From Pricia antarctica (lineage in GTDB: Bacteria; Bacteroidota; Bacteroidia; Flavobacteriales; Flavobacteriaceae): a stretch of 64,000 nt of DNA. Shown here in pieces: positions 54,230 through 63,468 of the stretch; position 1 is the stretch's first letter, and each line of letters opens with the position of its first letter. The stretch covers positions 469,053 through 533,052 of the forward strand of contig NZ_FNAO01000004.1 of NCBI RefSeq assembly GCF_900101815.1, given 5' to 3'. Below the pieces are notes generated by a model, which saw nothing but the letters and a program-made list of their open reading frames with translations, ran no database searches and was not told the DNA's origin. A program made the translations under genes and the position numbers.

Positions 54230-54958
54230 ATGAAGTGTATTATAATCGACGACGAGCCATTGGCCGTAGAGGTTTTACAGGATTACTGTAAAAAACTGGA
54301 TTTTTTGGAACTTGAAGGTACCTTTAACAATCCTCTGGATTCGATACCCATAATTAATAGGAAAAATATAGACCTGATATTTTCAGATATTGAAATGCCA
54401 CAAATGAACGGCATTGATTTTATCGATTCACTGGAAAACAGGCCGTTCTTTATCTTTACGACCGCCTATTCACATTATGCCGTTGACGGCTTCGAGCTCA
54501 ATGCGGTAGATTATTTGGTAAAGCCCATTCCCTATGGCCGGTTCGTGAAAGCGGTATCACGTGTCCAAGGCCTTTTGACTAAAAATGGAGAAGTACGGGA
54601 TACCAACATCTTTCCCTCAAGTGGGGGCAGCGAAAACGGCGACAATTTCATTTTCGTAAAAGCGGAATACGAAAACATCAAAATTAGAATAGACGACATT
54701 AAATACGTCCAAGGCCTAAAAGATTACCTAAAAATACACGTGGTTTCGACCAACAAGCCCATTCTTACCCTCATGAGCTTTAAAGAGCTACACGATAGAT
54801 TACCTTCGAATCTCTTTGAAAGGGCCCATAAATCATTTCTCGTGAACGTGAACCATATCGGTTCGATTCAAAGAAATAGAATTGTAATAGATGACATAAG
54901 ATTACCCATAGGTGAAAGTTATAAATCCACATTTCTATTTCGCCTAGGGCTTCGATAG
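54230..54958 (+). CDS. LytTR-family response regulator
   Basis: 242 residues. Receiver domain (1-120) with DDEPLAVE, phospho-acceptor D in FSDIEMPQMNG and K in YLVKPIPYG, and a LytTR DNA-binding domain (about 140-240: FIFVKAEYENIKIRIDDI, RAHKSFLVNVNHI). It is convergent with the regulator of the next two-component system at 55020; only 61 bases separate the two stops. Confidence 0.95.
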   Translation: MKCIIIDDEPLAVEVLQDYCKKLDFLELEGTFNNPLDSIPIINRKNIDLIFSDIEMPQMNGIDFIDSLENRPFFIFTTAYSHYAVDGFELNAVDYLVKPIPYGRFVKAVSRVQGLLTKNGEVRDTNIFPSSGGSENGDNFIFVKAEYENIKIRIDDIKYVQGLKDYLKIHVVSTNKPILTLMSFKELHDRLPSNLFERAHKSFLVNVNHIGSIQRNRIVIDDIRLPIGESYKSTFLFRLGLR

Positions 54959-55019
54959 CAAAAGAAATAAAAGACGGATCAAAGACCGCCGATAGATACA
55001 AAGCCCAAAAGACCATTTT

Positions 55020-55751
55020 TTAGTCCAAGCTGTTGTTGGAGATATAGTCCAAAAATTCCTGTTTATGGTTTTCCGAGACCGTGATGCGCTTGTCCCCGAT
55101 AATGATCTGGCTTCTTTCAATGGTGTCGATGGCCTGCAGGGCGACGATGAACGATCGGTGTACACGCATAAACCTGTCTTTGGGAAGTTCTTCCTGTAGG
55201 CTTTTAAGGCTCATCAAGGTCAATATGGGACGGGAACGGTTTTTCAGCCAAATTTTTATATAATCCTTTAGGCCTTCAAAATACAGAACATCCGCCAGTT
55301 TAATACGTAGTTGTTTGTATTCGGATTTTACAAAAAGAAACTCCTTTTCCTCGGATACCCTGGTTTGTTCTTTCCCTCTTACCAGTTCAAGCCAAGTATT
55401 GGCTTTATTGGCCGCAACCAAAAATTCGGCGTAGTCAAAAGGCTTTAAAAGATAGTCCAGGGCTTCCACTTTAAAACCTTCCAAGGCATATTGATCGAAC
55501 GCCGTCGTAAAAACAACCCGCGTTTCCTTGGGCAACATTTTTGAAAATTCAATACCGGTAAGATCTGGCATCTGGATGTCCAAAAACAACAGATCTACAG
55601 GTTCGGCTTTTATGAACTCCATCGCTTCTAAGGCACTAGCACACTTTTTTTTAAGTACTAAAAACGGTGTTTTCTGAACATAACTCTCCACCAGATTAAG
55701 CGCCATGGGCTCATCATCTACAATAACACAAGTGATTTTTAAGCTGCTCAT
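55020..55751 (-). CDS. LytTR-family response regulator of the efflux operon
   Basis: 243 residues. Receiver with DDEPMALN, phospho-acceptor D in FLDIQMPDLTG, and K in YLLKPFDYA, followed by a LytTR domain (FLFVKSEYKQLRIKLADV, RVHRSFIVALQAI). Same family as the regulator at 54230 but clearly different in sequence. Last gene of the tolC-macA-macB operon, 3 bases after the kinase gene; its targets are likely the shared 104-bp blocks upstream of tolC and of the gene at 61610. Confidence 0.95.
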   Translation of the reverse strand: MSSLKITCVIVDDEPMALNLVESYVQKTPFLVLKKKCASALEAMEFIKAEPVDLLFLDIQMPDLTGIEFSKMLPKETRVVFTTAFDQYALEGFKVEALDYLLKPFDYAEFLVAANKANTWLELVRGKEQTRVSEEKEFLFVKSEYKQLRIKLADVLYFEGLKDYIKIWLKNRSRPILTLMSLKSLQEELPKDRFMRVHRSFIVALQAIDTIERSQIIIGDKRITVSENHKQEFLDYISNNSLD

Positions 55752-55754
55752 AAT

Positions 55755-56804
55755 TTATTCCGTTTCTACTTCTAATTGTACTAAAAAACGATTATCCTTT
55801 ACACTCGTATTAAAACTATGTTTATTTGGGTATAGTAATTCCAAGCGTTTCGTTAAATTTTGCAGTCCGATTCCTGAACCACTTTTATCGTCTGTTTTTT
55901 TAGGGAAATTATCGTTTTCAATGGTAAAAAGAACTGTTTTATTTTCATTGGTCATTGAAATGTTAATATGACTTTCTTTACTTGCGGAAACACCGTGTTT
56001 AAAAGCGTTTTCAATTAATGAAATAAATAATAAGGGTGCTATGTGAATGCCTGTTTCTTCCGTTGGAAAATTATAACTGACTTTGGTTTTGTCCGATACC
56101 CTTAATTTCATTAGGTCGATATATTTTTTTATAAAATCGATTTCTTTTGAAAGTGGCAATATATCCATATTGGTTTCATAAAGCATATATCTCATTAATT
56201 TGCTTAAACTATGAATGGAAGATTTGGCCTCGTCTGGCGAAATATCAACCAAAGCATAGATGTTATTTAAGGAGTTAAAAAAGAAATGTGGTTGTAATTG
56301 ATAATGCAAATGTTGAAGTTCTGATTGCAACTTGAAGTTCGTAGCTTCCTTACGCTCGGCTTCTGTTTTTGTCCATCGTTTTGTGGTTTTAATGGTCACT
56401 GAAAAAAGCACCGGTACTATATAGGATAACATTTGTACATAAATAATCATCTTAATAGGTGGCCTAGCACCTTCGATATTTGACGGTTTTCTTATTACAT
56501 CAGTAAAAATAAAAGTATCAATTTGTGATTTTAGCACCAGAAAAAATGAAATAATGATCACATTTATAATGATGTACTTAACTGTTTTATTCTCAAACAG
56601 AAATTTGTCAATTAATACACCATAATTAATATAAAATAGGATAACATAAAAAAACAACGGTATCCAAAAACGAGACATAGTCCTGCTAATTTCTTGTTCT
56701 TGACCATAAGAAAGCACATATGGCATACTGAATAAGGCAAACCAAACCAGGATATGTGAAAAGACTGTTATTTTTTTATTTTTTTCCATCATAAATTTAT
56801 TCAT
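55755..56804 (-). CDS. LytS-type sensor histidine kinase of the efflux operon
   Basis: 349 residues, four membrane helices (about 15-130), then the His_kinase domain with LQPHFFFNSLNNIYALV and an ATPase part (LIENAFKHGV, GSGIGLQNLTKRL). AT-rich codon use, like the whole efflux operon. It overlaps the permease gene by 8 bases and is followed by the LytTR regulator. It probably senses membrane or envelope stress that the efflux pump relieves. Confidence 0.95.
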   Translation of the reverse strand: MNKFMMEKNKKITVFSHILVWFALFSMPYVLSYGQEQEISRTMSRFWIPLFFYVILFYINYGVLIDKFLFENKTVKYIIINVIIISFFLVLKSQIDTFIFTDVIRKPSNIEGARPPIKMIIYVQMLSYIVPVLFSVTIKTTKRWTKTEAERKEATNFKLQSELQHLHYQLQPHFFFNSLNNIYALVDISPDEAKSSIHSLSKLMRYMLYETNMDILPLSKEIDFIKKYIDLMKLRVSDKTKVSYNFPTEETGIHIAPLLFISLIENAFKHGVSASKESHINISMTNENKTVLFTIENDNFPKKTDDKSGSGIGLQNLTKRLELLYPNKHSFNTSVKDNRFLVQLEVETE

Positions 56805-58017
56805 ATCGCAATGCTGTAATCGGATCTAAAGCTGATGCTTTTCTTGCAGGATACCACCCAAAAAAGATACCAGTTACAGCACAAACAGCAAAGGAAATTA
56901 CAATAGAATACATTGCTACACTTGTTGGCCAATTTAAGAATTTCTCAATAAATACCGTAGAAGTGAGTCCTAAAAGGACGCCTAAAGCACCACCAGATAC
57001 ACTAATTAAAATAGCTTCTATTAAAAATTGCATTAAAATATCTGAACCTTTGCCTCCTACAGCCATTCTTAATCCAATTTCTTTGGTACGTTCTTTTACA
57101 GACACATACATAATATTCATAATACCAATACCACCAATTAACAGAGATATACTGGCTACTGCAACTAATAAAACGGTTAACATCTCGCTGGTAGAACTAA
57201 ATGTAGAAATAAGCTCTTCCATAGACTGTACACTAAAATCGTCTTTATTTGGATTAGATATTTGATGTTGAATTCTCATAATTTCTGAGACTTCAGTAAC
57301 AGCATTTGGCGCATCGTCTTCACTTACTGCCGAAGCCATAATTTGATTGATATAATCAATAGCCAAAATACGTTTTTGTACGGTTGTATATGGTGCAATA
57401 ACCACATCATCTTGGTCTTGACCAAAGGTGTTTTCTCCTTTTACTTCTAATACACCAATGACTTTAAATGGAATATTATTAAAACGAATCATCTGTCCAA
57501 TAGGATCTTGCCCATCAGGAAACACATTGTCCACGACCGTTTGCCCAATAAGTGCCACTTTAGAAGCCGTTTTTACTTCGGCATCTGTAAACATACTGCC
57601 GCTTTGCAAATCAACTACTTTAATTTTGAGATAATCTGGATTTACGCCATATATACTTGATGGCCAGTTGTTAGAACCATTTATAACTTGTCCTTTACCA
57701 GTAACCAATGGTGTTGCATAACTTAAAAAGGTGGCTTGATCTTTAACGGCTTCATAATCTTTAAGGGTAAGTGTTTGCATCTCATCTGCACTTGCGCGAA
57801 CACCACTACTTGAAGCAGAAGCAGGTCTAATAGTAATAATATTAGAGCCCATACTTGAAATGTTAGTGCGAATACTTTCTTTAGAGCCTTCACCAATAGC
57901 GAGCATTGCAATTACCGATGCTACACCTATAATAATGCCCAACATTGTAAGTAGCGTCCTCATTTTATTAAGAACAATGGCTTTAAAAGCGATTTTAAAT
58001 AAATTTAATAGTCTCAT
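56797..58017 (-). CDS. MacB-type ABC transporter permease
   Basis: 406 residues. N-terminal helix with MRTLLTMLGIIIGVASVIAM, a large periplasmic MacB domain (about 50-270) and three C-terminal membrane helices (LLVAVASISLLIGGIGIMNIMYV near 285, then two near 335 and 370) ending in FGWYPARKASALDPITALRYE. Separate permease and ATPase genes instead of the fused E. coli MacB. It works with the ATPase at 58020 and the MacA/TolC proteins. Confidence 0.95.
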   Translation of the reverse strand: MRLLNLFKIAFKAIVLNKMRTLLTMLGIIIGVASVIAMLAIGEGSKESIRTNISSMGSNIITIRPASASSSGVRASADEMQTLTLKDYEAVKDQATFLSYATPLVTGKGQVINGSNNWPSSIYGVNPDYLKIKVVDLQSGSMFTDAEVKTASKVALIGQTVVDNVFPDGQDPIGQMIRFNNIPFKVIGVLEVKGENTFGQDQDDVVIAPYTTVQKRILAIDYINQIMASAVSEDDAPNAVTEVSEIMRIQHQISNPNKDDFSVQSMEELISTFSSTSEMLTVLLVAVASISLLIGGIGIMNIMYVSVKERTKEIGLRMAVGGKGSDILMQFLIEAILISVSGGALGVLLGLTSTVFIEKFLNWPTSVAMYSIVISFAVCAVTGIFFGWYPARKASALDPITALRYE

Positions 58018-58019
58018 AA

Positions 58020-58784
58020 TTAATGATTTTCTTTAGGTAATTTTGCTAACTCTTCTTCTGCCGATTGTACATTTTCATTTTTGTAATCTTGAATGATATT
58101 TCCATCTTTTAAAACAATGGTTCTACTACTAAATGTTGCAATATCTTCTTCGTGCGTTACAAAAGCGATAGTAATACCTTGTTCGTTAAGGTCTTGAAAA
58201 ATGGACATAATTTCGTAGGCAGTTCGTGTGTCCAGATTTCCAGTGGCTTCATCAGCTAATATCATTACTGGGTTATTTACTAACGATCTTGCTATGGCTA
58301 CACGCTGTTGTTGTCCACCTGAAAGTTGAGACGGCGTATGATCCATTCTGTCTTCTAAGCCAACCATTTTTAGTGCTTTAATAGCACGTTCTCTTCGTTC
58401 TTCTGTAGATATTTTACTGTTATATATAAGTGGTAATTCTACATTTTCAAGGGCAGATGTCCTAGCCAATAAATTATAGGATTGGAAAATGAAGCCTATT
58501 TTTTCGTTTCTTATCGTGGCTAATTCATTTCGGCTTAAGTTTTTCACTTTTATACCATCTATTTCATATAACCCAGAAGTTGGTTGATCTAAACAGCCTA
58601 AAATATTTAATAAGGTGCTTTTCCCCGAACCACTAGATCCCATGATGGTAACAAATTCGCCTTCGTTTATAGTAAATGAGATACCTCGTAAAGCACGAAC
58701 TCTTTCCGCTCCCATGGTAAAGTCACGCGTTATATCTTCTATTTTAATGATTTCTTTGCTCATCTTATTATCTTTTTCCTCCAC
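58020..58784 (-). CDS. MacB/LolD-type ABC transporter ATP-binding protein
   Basis: 254 residues. Walker [14 protein letters not shown] loop FQSYNLL, signature [14 protein letters not shown], Walker [13 protein letters not shown] and H loop VTHEED. The N-terminal part ([26 protein letters not shown]) fits the MacB/LolD group. It is the motor for the permease just downstream (2-base gap) and overlaps the adaptor gene by 17 bases. Confidence 0.96.
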   Translation of the reverse strand: MEEKDNKMSKEIIKIEDITRDFTMGAERVRALRGISFTINEGEFVTIMGSSGSGKSTLLNILGCLDQPTSGLYEIDGIKVKNLSRNELATIRNEKIGFIFQSYNLLARTSALENVELPLIYNSKISTEERRERAIKALKMVGLEDRMDHTPSQLSGGQQQRVAIARSLVNNPVMILADEATGNLDTRTAYEIMSIFQDLNEQGITIAFVTHEEDIATFSSRTIVLKDGNIIQDYKNENVQSAEEELAKLPKENH

Positions 58785-59985
58785 CTCTTGTTGTTTGTGG
58801 CATAAATGGACTTTCGCTTTTATCAGCAGTTTTTGCTTCTGAATTACTAACGTCTTCTAAACTGTACACTAATTTATCACCATCAGAAATTCCTTCTAAA
58901 ATTTGAACGTTAACACCATCACTTGCTCCCAAAGTGACTTTTTGAGATTTTATTTCTCCTGTACTACTATAAACCCAAACAACGCTACCGGTACTTCTTT
59001 CTGCCGGTCTTTCACTTGGTGCTTCAACAGTAATTTTTTGTTGTTCATTATAAGCTGTTAACTCTGGTCGTGTTGGTTTAAAATTAATGGCTTTGGCTTC
59101 GGCAGTTAACACATCTTTTAATTCCAAGGTGTAAATTGAAATGGTTGCGGTTAAGCCTGGCTTTAATTTTAAATCTGGGTTATCTGCTTTAATAACTACT
59201 GTAAAGGTTACCACATTTGAAATTACGGTTGGGTTTAAACGTACTTGGGTAACAACACCGTCAAAGTCTTCCCCTAAATAAGCGTCAACTGTAAAACTAA
59301 CTCGTTGTCCTTCTTTAACCTGCCCTATGTCTGCTTCATCAACATCAGCTTCTACCTGCATTTCTTTTAAGTCTTGAGCAATTGTAAACAAGGTTGGTGT
59401 ACTTAAACTTGCGGCTACAGTTTGACCTTCGTCAATGGCTCTCGATAATACCACACCATCAATTGGTGAATGAATATCGGCATAACTTAAATTGGTTCTC
59501 GCTTTTTGTAAATCAGACAAACGTTGAGTAACTGTGCTTTTTGCTGTTTCGTAATTGAAGTTCGCATCATCAAAATCAGATCTACTTATAACCTGACTGT
59601 CGTATAAGGTTTTTTGACGGTCGTAAATGGTTTTTGTGTAGTTTTTTTGATTTACAGCATTATCATAAACGGCTTGCGCCTGCGATAATGCAGCTAACAG
59701 ATTGGTTTTATCTAATTCGGCAATTAATTGCCCTTCTTTAACTACACTGTTATAATCCACAAATATTTTCTCTACAACACCAGAAACTTGTGTACCAACA
59801 TCTACTTGGTTTGTTGGTTCAATGGTTCCTGTTGCTGTTACCATTGTGGTAACATTCGCTGTTTTGGCTGCAACGGTTTTAGCTTCAATAACTATGGTAT
59901 CGTCGCCTTTTATAAAAATGAATGCAGCAATAGCAATAGCGATTAAAACTATACTTCCTATTATGATTTTTGTCTTGTTTTTCAT
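58768..59985 (-). CDS. MacA-type periplasmic adaptor (membrane fusion protein)
   Basis: 405 residues. One N-terminal membrane anchor (IIIGSIVLIAIAIAAFIF), a lipoyl-like split domain (VTATGTIEPTNQVDVGTQVSG ... IHSPIDGVVLSRAIDEGQTV), a central coiled-coil hairpin (about 95-170, with ALSQAQAVYDNAVNQKN), a beta-barrel and a C-terminal membrane-proximal domain ending in a Gly/Arg-rich TTRGGGKR. It bridges the MacB transporter to TolC. 11 bases after the TolC gene. Confidence 0.94.
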   Translation of the reverse strand: MKNKTKIIIGSIVLIAIAIAAFIFIKGDDTIVIEAKTVAAKTANVTTMVTATGTIEPTNQVDVGTQVSGVVEKIFVDYNSVVKEGQLIAELDKTNLLAALSQAQAVYDNAVNQKNYTKTIYDRQKTLYDSQVISRSDFDDANFNYETAKSTVTQRLSDLQKARTNLSYADIHSPIDGVVLSRAIDEGQTVAASLSTPTLFTIAQDLKEMQVEADVDEADIGQVKEGQRVSFTVDAYLGEDFDGVVTQVRLNPTVISNVVTFTVVIKADNPDLKLKPGLTATISIYTLELKDVLTAEAKAINFKPTRPELTAYNEQQKITVEAPSERPAERSTGSVVWVYSSTGEIKSQKVTLGASDGVNVQILEGISDGDKLVYSLEDVSNSEAKTADKSESPFMPQTTRGGGKR

Positions 59986-59996
59986 GACTGTAGTTA

Positions 59997-61328
59997 TTAA
60001 AGTTTAATATCGTTTCCTTGATAAAATTGTAATAGTTGATGATATAAAATATTTAAGTATTTGGCTTGTAAATAATTTTGTTGAGCATTTGTATATGTGT
60101 TTTGACTAATCACTAAATCTGTAGTACTCAAAGCTCCTAATTCATATTTCTTTTGTGCCAGATTAAACGATTGTTCGGCTGCAGCTTTAGAAGCTTCTGC
60201 AGCAATAACTTGCTCTTGTGTTGAGAGTGCATTTTGGTAGGCAGTCTCAACTTTTCTATAGATTTCTTTTTCTGAATTTTGCTTCTGAATTTCAGCTTTT
60301 TCAATATTTAAAGTTGCTGTGCTTACAGCCGCTTTGGTCTGGTTTCTATTAAAGATTGGAACGTTTAACGACAGTCCTATTTTTTGATTGAAATTGACAT
60401 TGAACTGGTCTGAAAATGTATTGTCATTAATACTTGTGTAGCCAGTTCCCATACTTCCAATTAGAGATAAGGTTGGTAAATATGCGCCTTTCGCGATGTC
60501 CAGTTCTTTTTCATTGACAGCGATATTTAAAGAACTCACTTTCATCTCTGGGAGATAGCCTAATGCATTATTATAAATAAGCATTTTGTCAAGTTCCAAA
60601 TTGATTAAATCCATATTTTCATCAATGGTTTCAACCTCCATCTCTTGTGTAGGAGGCAATTCCAGCAATTGTTTTAGTGCAATGATGTTTTGTTGGTAAT
60701 TGTTTTTTGCAGCAATTACATTGTACTTATTGGTAGCTGCTTGACTTTGCGCTTCGGTGTAATCATTTAGAGCAATTTCTCCGGCATCTAAACGTGCTTT
60801 GGCACGTAACACTTCTTTCTCTGAAGCCACCAAATTGTTTTCGGCTATGCTAATACTTTCTTTACTGTATAAACTTTGCAAATAGGTTTCTAAAATGCTG
60901 ACAACAATATTGTTCTTGGCTATTTCTTCAATAAAGGAACTCTGTTCTAAAAGTAATTCACGTTGTTTTATATCATTATTAATTTGATTGCCTTGAAATA
61001 AGGTCATCGAACTATTTATGCCCACATTAGAGCTATAGATTTGATCTGACACAAAATCACTTGTAATTGGGTCTATTGAATTTCCGTTAGAAAAATTTTG
61101 AGAAGCATTACCAAATAAGTTAGGCAGTCTGGATGATTTTGCTCTGTCATAATTTACTTCTGCAATATTGGTATTTAATAATGCATCTTTAACAGTTATG
61201 TTGTTTTCTATGGCGTAGGCAATACATTCGTCTAAAGACCACACTTTTGGTGTTGAAGTATTATAAGCCTCTTGTGCATTTGAAAATTGCACAATTAAAA
61301 AGCTCGCTATGATGAGATATAATTTCAT
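59997..61328 (-). CDS. TolC-family outer-membrane efflux protein
   Basis: 443 residues with signal peptide (cleavage near SNAQ). Two OEP repeats, each a coiled-coil pair (LDECIAYAIENNITVKDALLN; IAVNEKELDIAKGAYLPTLS) and beta strands for the outer-membrane channel. It makes the exit duct of the efflux pump. First gene of the operon; its upstream region has the block shared with the RGG-tailed protein gene at 61610. Confidence 0.95.
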   Translation of the reverse strand: MKLYLIIASFLIVQFSNAQEAYNTSTPKVWSLDECIAYAIENNITVKDALLNTNIAEVNYDRAKSSRLPNLFGNASQNFSNGNSIDPITSDFVSDQIYSSNVGINSSMTLFQGNQINNDIKQRELLLEQSSFIEEIAKNNIVVSILETYLQSLYSKESISIAENNLVASEKEVLRAKARLDAGEIALNDYTEAQSQAATNKYNVIAAKNNYQQNIIALKQLLELPPTQEMEVETIDENMDLINLELDKMLIYNNALGYLPEMKVSSLNIAVNEKELDIAKGAYLPTLSLIGSMGTGYTSINDNTFSDQFNVNFNQKIGLSLNVPIFNRNQTKAAVSTATLNIEKAEIQKQNSEKEIYRKVETAYQNALSTQEQVIAAEASKAAAEQSFNLAQKKYELGALSTTDLVISQNTYTNAQQNYLQAKYLNILYHQLLQFYQGNDIKL

Positions 61329-61345
61329 TTTTGTGTGTTTTACAT

Positions 61346-61449
61346 TAACACTACAAATGTGAAACTAAATGCTACCTTAATAAAGTGTAATAGATGTTTG
61401 GGCTAATTGTCTATACAGAACGTCTTTTTTTATCGACGGGATTTTTTGG
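61346..61449 (-). repeat. 104-bp upstream block, copy A (tolC operon promoter region)
   Basis: Co-linear with copy B at 62560-62663, with no gaps between the conserved parts. They share a -7-like box (CACATTTG on the minus strand, 61361-61354), a 23-base element TAGA-N15-TCTA-like (61391-61413; inverted ends TAGAT/GTCTA), and a TTTATCGA...ATTTTTTG stretch. The element centre is about 41 bases upstream of the -7 box. A likely operator for the LytTR regulator at 55020. Confidence 0.65.
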
Positions 61450-61531
61450 TTTTTCTTGGGGATAAAAAGTAGGGCACCATCATGCTATTTAAGATTTTTA
61501 TATCTCAATGTATCCAAAAAAGAATGCATAA

Positions 61532-61563
61532 AATAACCGATTACAAGAATGTAATCGGTTATT
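61532..61563 (-). terminator. Perfect hairpin terminator
   Basis: Arms AATAACCGATTACA (61532-61545) and its exact complement (61550-61563), 14 bp with a 4-base loop AGAA. On the minus strand it is 47-78 bases after the stop of the gene at 61610 and is followed by TTTTAT. It separates that gene from the efflux operon. Confidence 0.75.
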
Positions 61564-61609
61564 ATAAAAGAATCTAAAATTTAGTATTGTAGTGTTTAAT
61601 CTTTCACTC

Positions 61610-62359
61610 TTACTTTTTATCATTTAAATCAAACCAAAAATCTATAGTTGCTTCCTGTACCAATTCCCTTGCTTGAGTCGATCCTCCTCTGTTTCCAGCA
61701 CCTCCACGGCCACCTCCACCGCCTCTAGCACGTCCACCTTGACCACCGCCTTGTCTACCACTCCTACCCATATTGGCTTGTTGCTTGTTTTCCTTTTGTT
61801 CTTGCTTGGTAGAAACAACTCCAATAGATAATTTTGAGAGATCTTCATTTTCCTTTATAATCTTTGAAGCAGGAATCTTTAAATGGAATTCTAAAATTGG
61901 ACCCACTTCCGTACTTTCTTCATAACTATAATTCATTTCAATTCCCAAACTATTTAAATCCAAATTAAAATCTTGAGATGAATCGTAACTTGTATAATTT
62001 GCCGTTTTTGGAAGGTTTTCTAGCATTTTATTGATATCCGGACCATTTTGCTCGCCATTTCCGCTACGCTCACCTCTTTCAGGCCTAGTACCTTTTTCTG
62101 GACGCTCTGTTTTTAAAGGGTATTGTATGCTTACATTTTTCTTTTTCTTCCCTTTTACATCAAAATATATTGTATACCCACGGTGAAGCATAACTTGCAT
62201 GGTCTCTTTGAACTCTGCATGTAGTGTTACATACAAATCTTTACCATCAAAATTTGCTTTGTATTCAATATTATCTTCACTCCCCATAAACGTAGATTCA
62301 TCCTGGGCAATAATAACACTACAAATTAAGAAATGTAGGATCGCTAATTTTATTTTCAT
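61610..62359 (-). CDS. Secreted protein with RGG-rich tail, paralogue of 47549-48319
   Basis: 249 residues. Signal peptide (SVIIAQ), then the same motif order as the protein at 47549: FDVKGKKKKNVSIQYP, LPKTANY, LNSLGIEMNYS, IPASKIIKEN, LSKLSIGVVS, a Gly/Arg-rich run (GGRARGGGGGRGG, about residues 203-225) and the end IDFWFDLNDKK. No known domain was recognised. It is expressed from its own copy of the 104-bp block (B) and lies just upstream of the tolC operon, which implies co-regulation with efflux. Confidence 0.78.
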   Translation of the reverse strand: MKIKLAILHFLICSVIIAQDESTFMGSEDNIEYKANFDGKDLYVTLHAEFKETMQVMLHRGYTIYFDVKGKKKKNVSIQYPLKTERPEKGTRPERGERSGNGEQNGPDINKMLENLPKTANYTSYDSSQDFNLDLNSLGIEMNYSYEESTEVGPILEFHLKIPASKIIKENEDLSKLSIGVVSTKQEQKENKQQANMGRSGRQGGGQGGRARGGGGGRGGAGNRGGSTQARELVQEATIDFWFDLNDKK

Positions 62360-62422
62360 AGTTATTGTTTTATTTCAGTCTCGTTAATTTTTGTTTTTCT
62401 TAGTCCTAATTATTTTAGTTCG

Positions 62423-62663
62423 CTACAAAACTTCTTTAACCATAAAACCTACCTCCATATTTTGGGAATTCACAGTGACATCGCCTTGAGGAAAAGAAAA
62501 CTGACACTGAAAAAATCTGGAAGGATGAGCTATAATTTTAACTTTTAAATGAATTGATGTAACACTACAAAGGTGAAATTTTATTATATTTTACGATCAA
62601 GCGATAGACGTTTGGGGTAATTGTCTAGATCAGGGCGGTGATTTTATCGATGGAATTTTTTGA
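62423..62663 (-). repeat. 104-bp upstream block, copy B, with debris of a small gene
   Basis: Copy B of the block covers 62560-62663, with a 23-base element at 62605-62627 (TAGAC...GTCTA) and a -7-like CACCTTTG at 62575-62568. Between it and the gene at 61610-62359 are 200 bases. On the minus strand one frame reads a plausible protein end (SIHLKVKIIAHPSRFFQCQ ... NMEVGFMVKEVL) and stops at TAG 62425-62423, but no start codon precedes it. So a small co-regulated gene probably decayed here. Confidence 0.5.
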
Positions 62664-63018
62664 GTACAAGGTTTGAAGCAAAAAAAGGCAGGGTTAAAAA
62701 TGTCAAAGAAAGATTGATACATGGATTCAGCCCTAAAGGTTATAGCTAGATTCGGCTAATAAAAACCACTTTTTAGAAAACAGGTGAAGTCCCTTAAAAA
62801 GAACGTTTTTTGGGACACGGCACAATCTGGCAAGGTGCATAAAATTTCACTTTTATCTGAACTTTTGCAGAAACCCTAAATTACCTATTACGCCGTCCCC
62901 AAATCTTACCCTTAAACTTTGCGCGTGGATCCTGTCCGGTTTTTGTAGCGATTCCGGTAGATTAGCGTAAAGCAAAAACCGGATAGGGCCTTCCTGCTTT
63001 TGCTTGTCGAAAGGCCGA
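62664..63018. other. Intergenic region with an inverted repeat
   Basis: No gene seen. An exact 11-bp inverted repeat TCCGGTTTTTG (62935-62945) and its complement (62973-62983) enclose 27 bases. It may be a terminator for the minus-strand locus that ends at 63019 or the end of an element. Confidence 0.4.
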
Positions 63019-63468
63019 TCATTCGTTCCTGTTTAGTTCCTGCCGAATTCCGTCCAGTTCAGTTACATCTATTTCCACTTTAAAATAGGGCTTTCCAAAA
63101 GTGGGTTCTACTTTGACAATACTATCCAGCACTTTCGAAAAAGTCCGTCGGTCAGCGCCACTAGCCTTTATGACGTCATGGTATCTTTCGTAAGAAACCT
63201 TTCCTTCCTCCCTGTTCCATTCCTCCCTGGTCATTTGGATAGAAGCCTTCCCCACAATCATAGGTTGCTGCTCCTTCTTTTTTAGTGCCGTTCCATCGAA
63301 CAGACTTTTGAGTATATCATGTGTCGGTTTTATGTGCTCCCTCTCCATGGTACGTAAGAGTTCATCTATATAATCATATCGCCCTATTAGGTCATTTTGG
63401 AATTTGATAAAACTGATCATCACCTCGCTTTTAGGGATGATTTTTGCTTTTTCGAAAAAGTCGATCAT
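63019..63468 (-). CDS. Protein of unknown function, possibly 5'-truncated
   Basis: 149 residues from ATG 63468 (MIDFFEKAKIIPKSE); the frame stays open to 63615 but that part overlaps the P-loop frame. Helical, charged, with DYIDELLRTMEREHIKP and an end VEPTFGKPYFKVEIDVTELDG. No family recognised. Overlaps the P-loop fragment by 38 bases, so the two may be halves of one frameshifted or fused gene. It is close to an IS3-type element. Confidence 0.45.
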   Translation of the reverse strand: MIDFFEKAKIIPKSEVMISFIKFQNDLIGRYDYIDELLRTMEREHIKPTHDILKSLFDGTALKKKEQQPMIVGKASIQMTREEWNREEGKVSYERYHDVIKASGADRRTFSKVLDSIVKVEPTFGKPYFKVEIDVTELDGIRQELNRNE

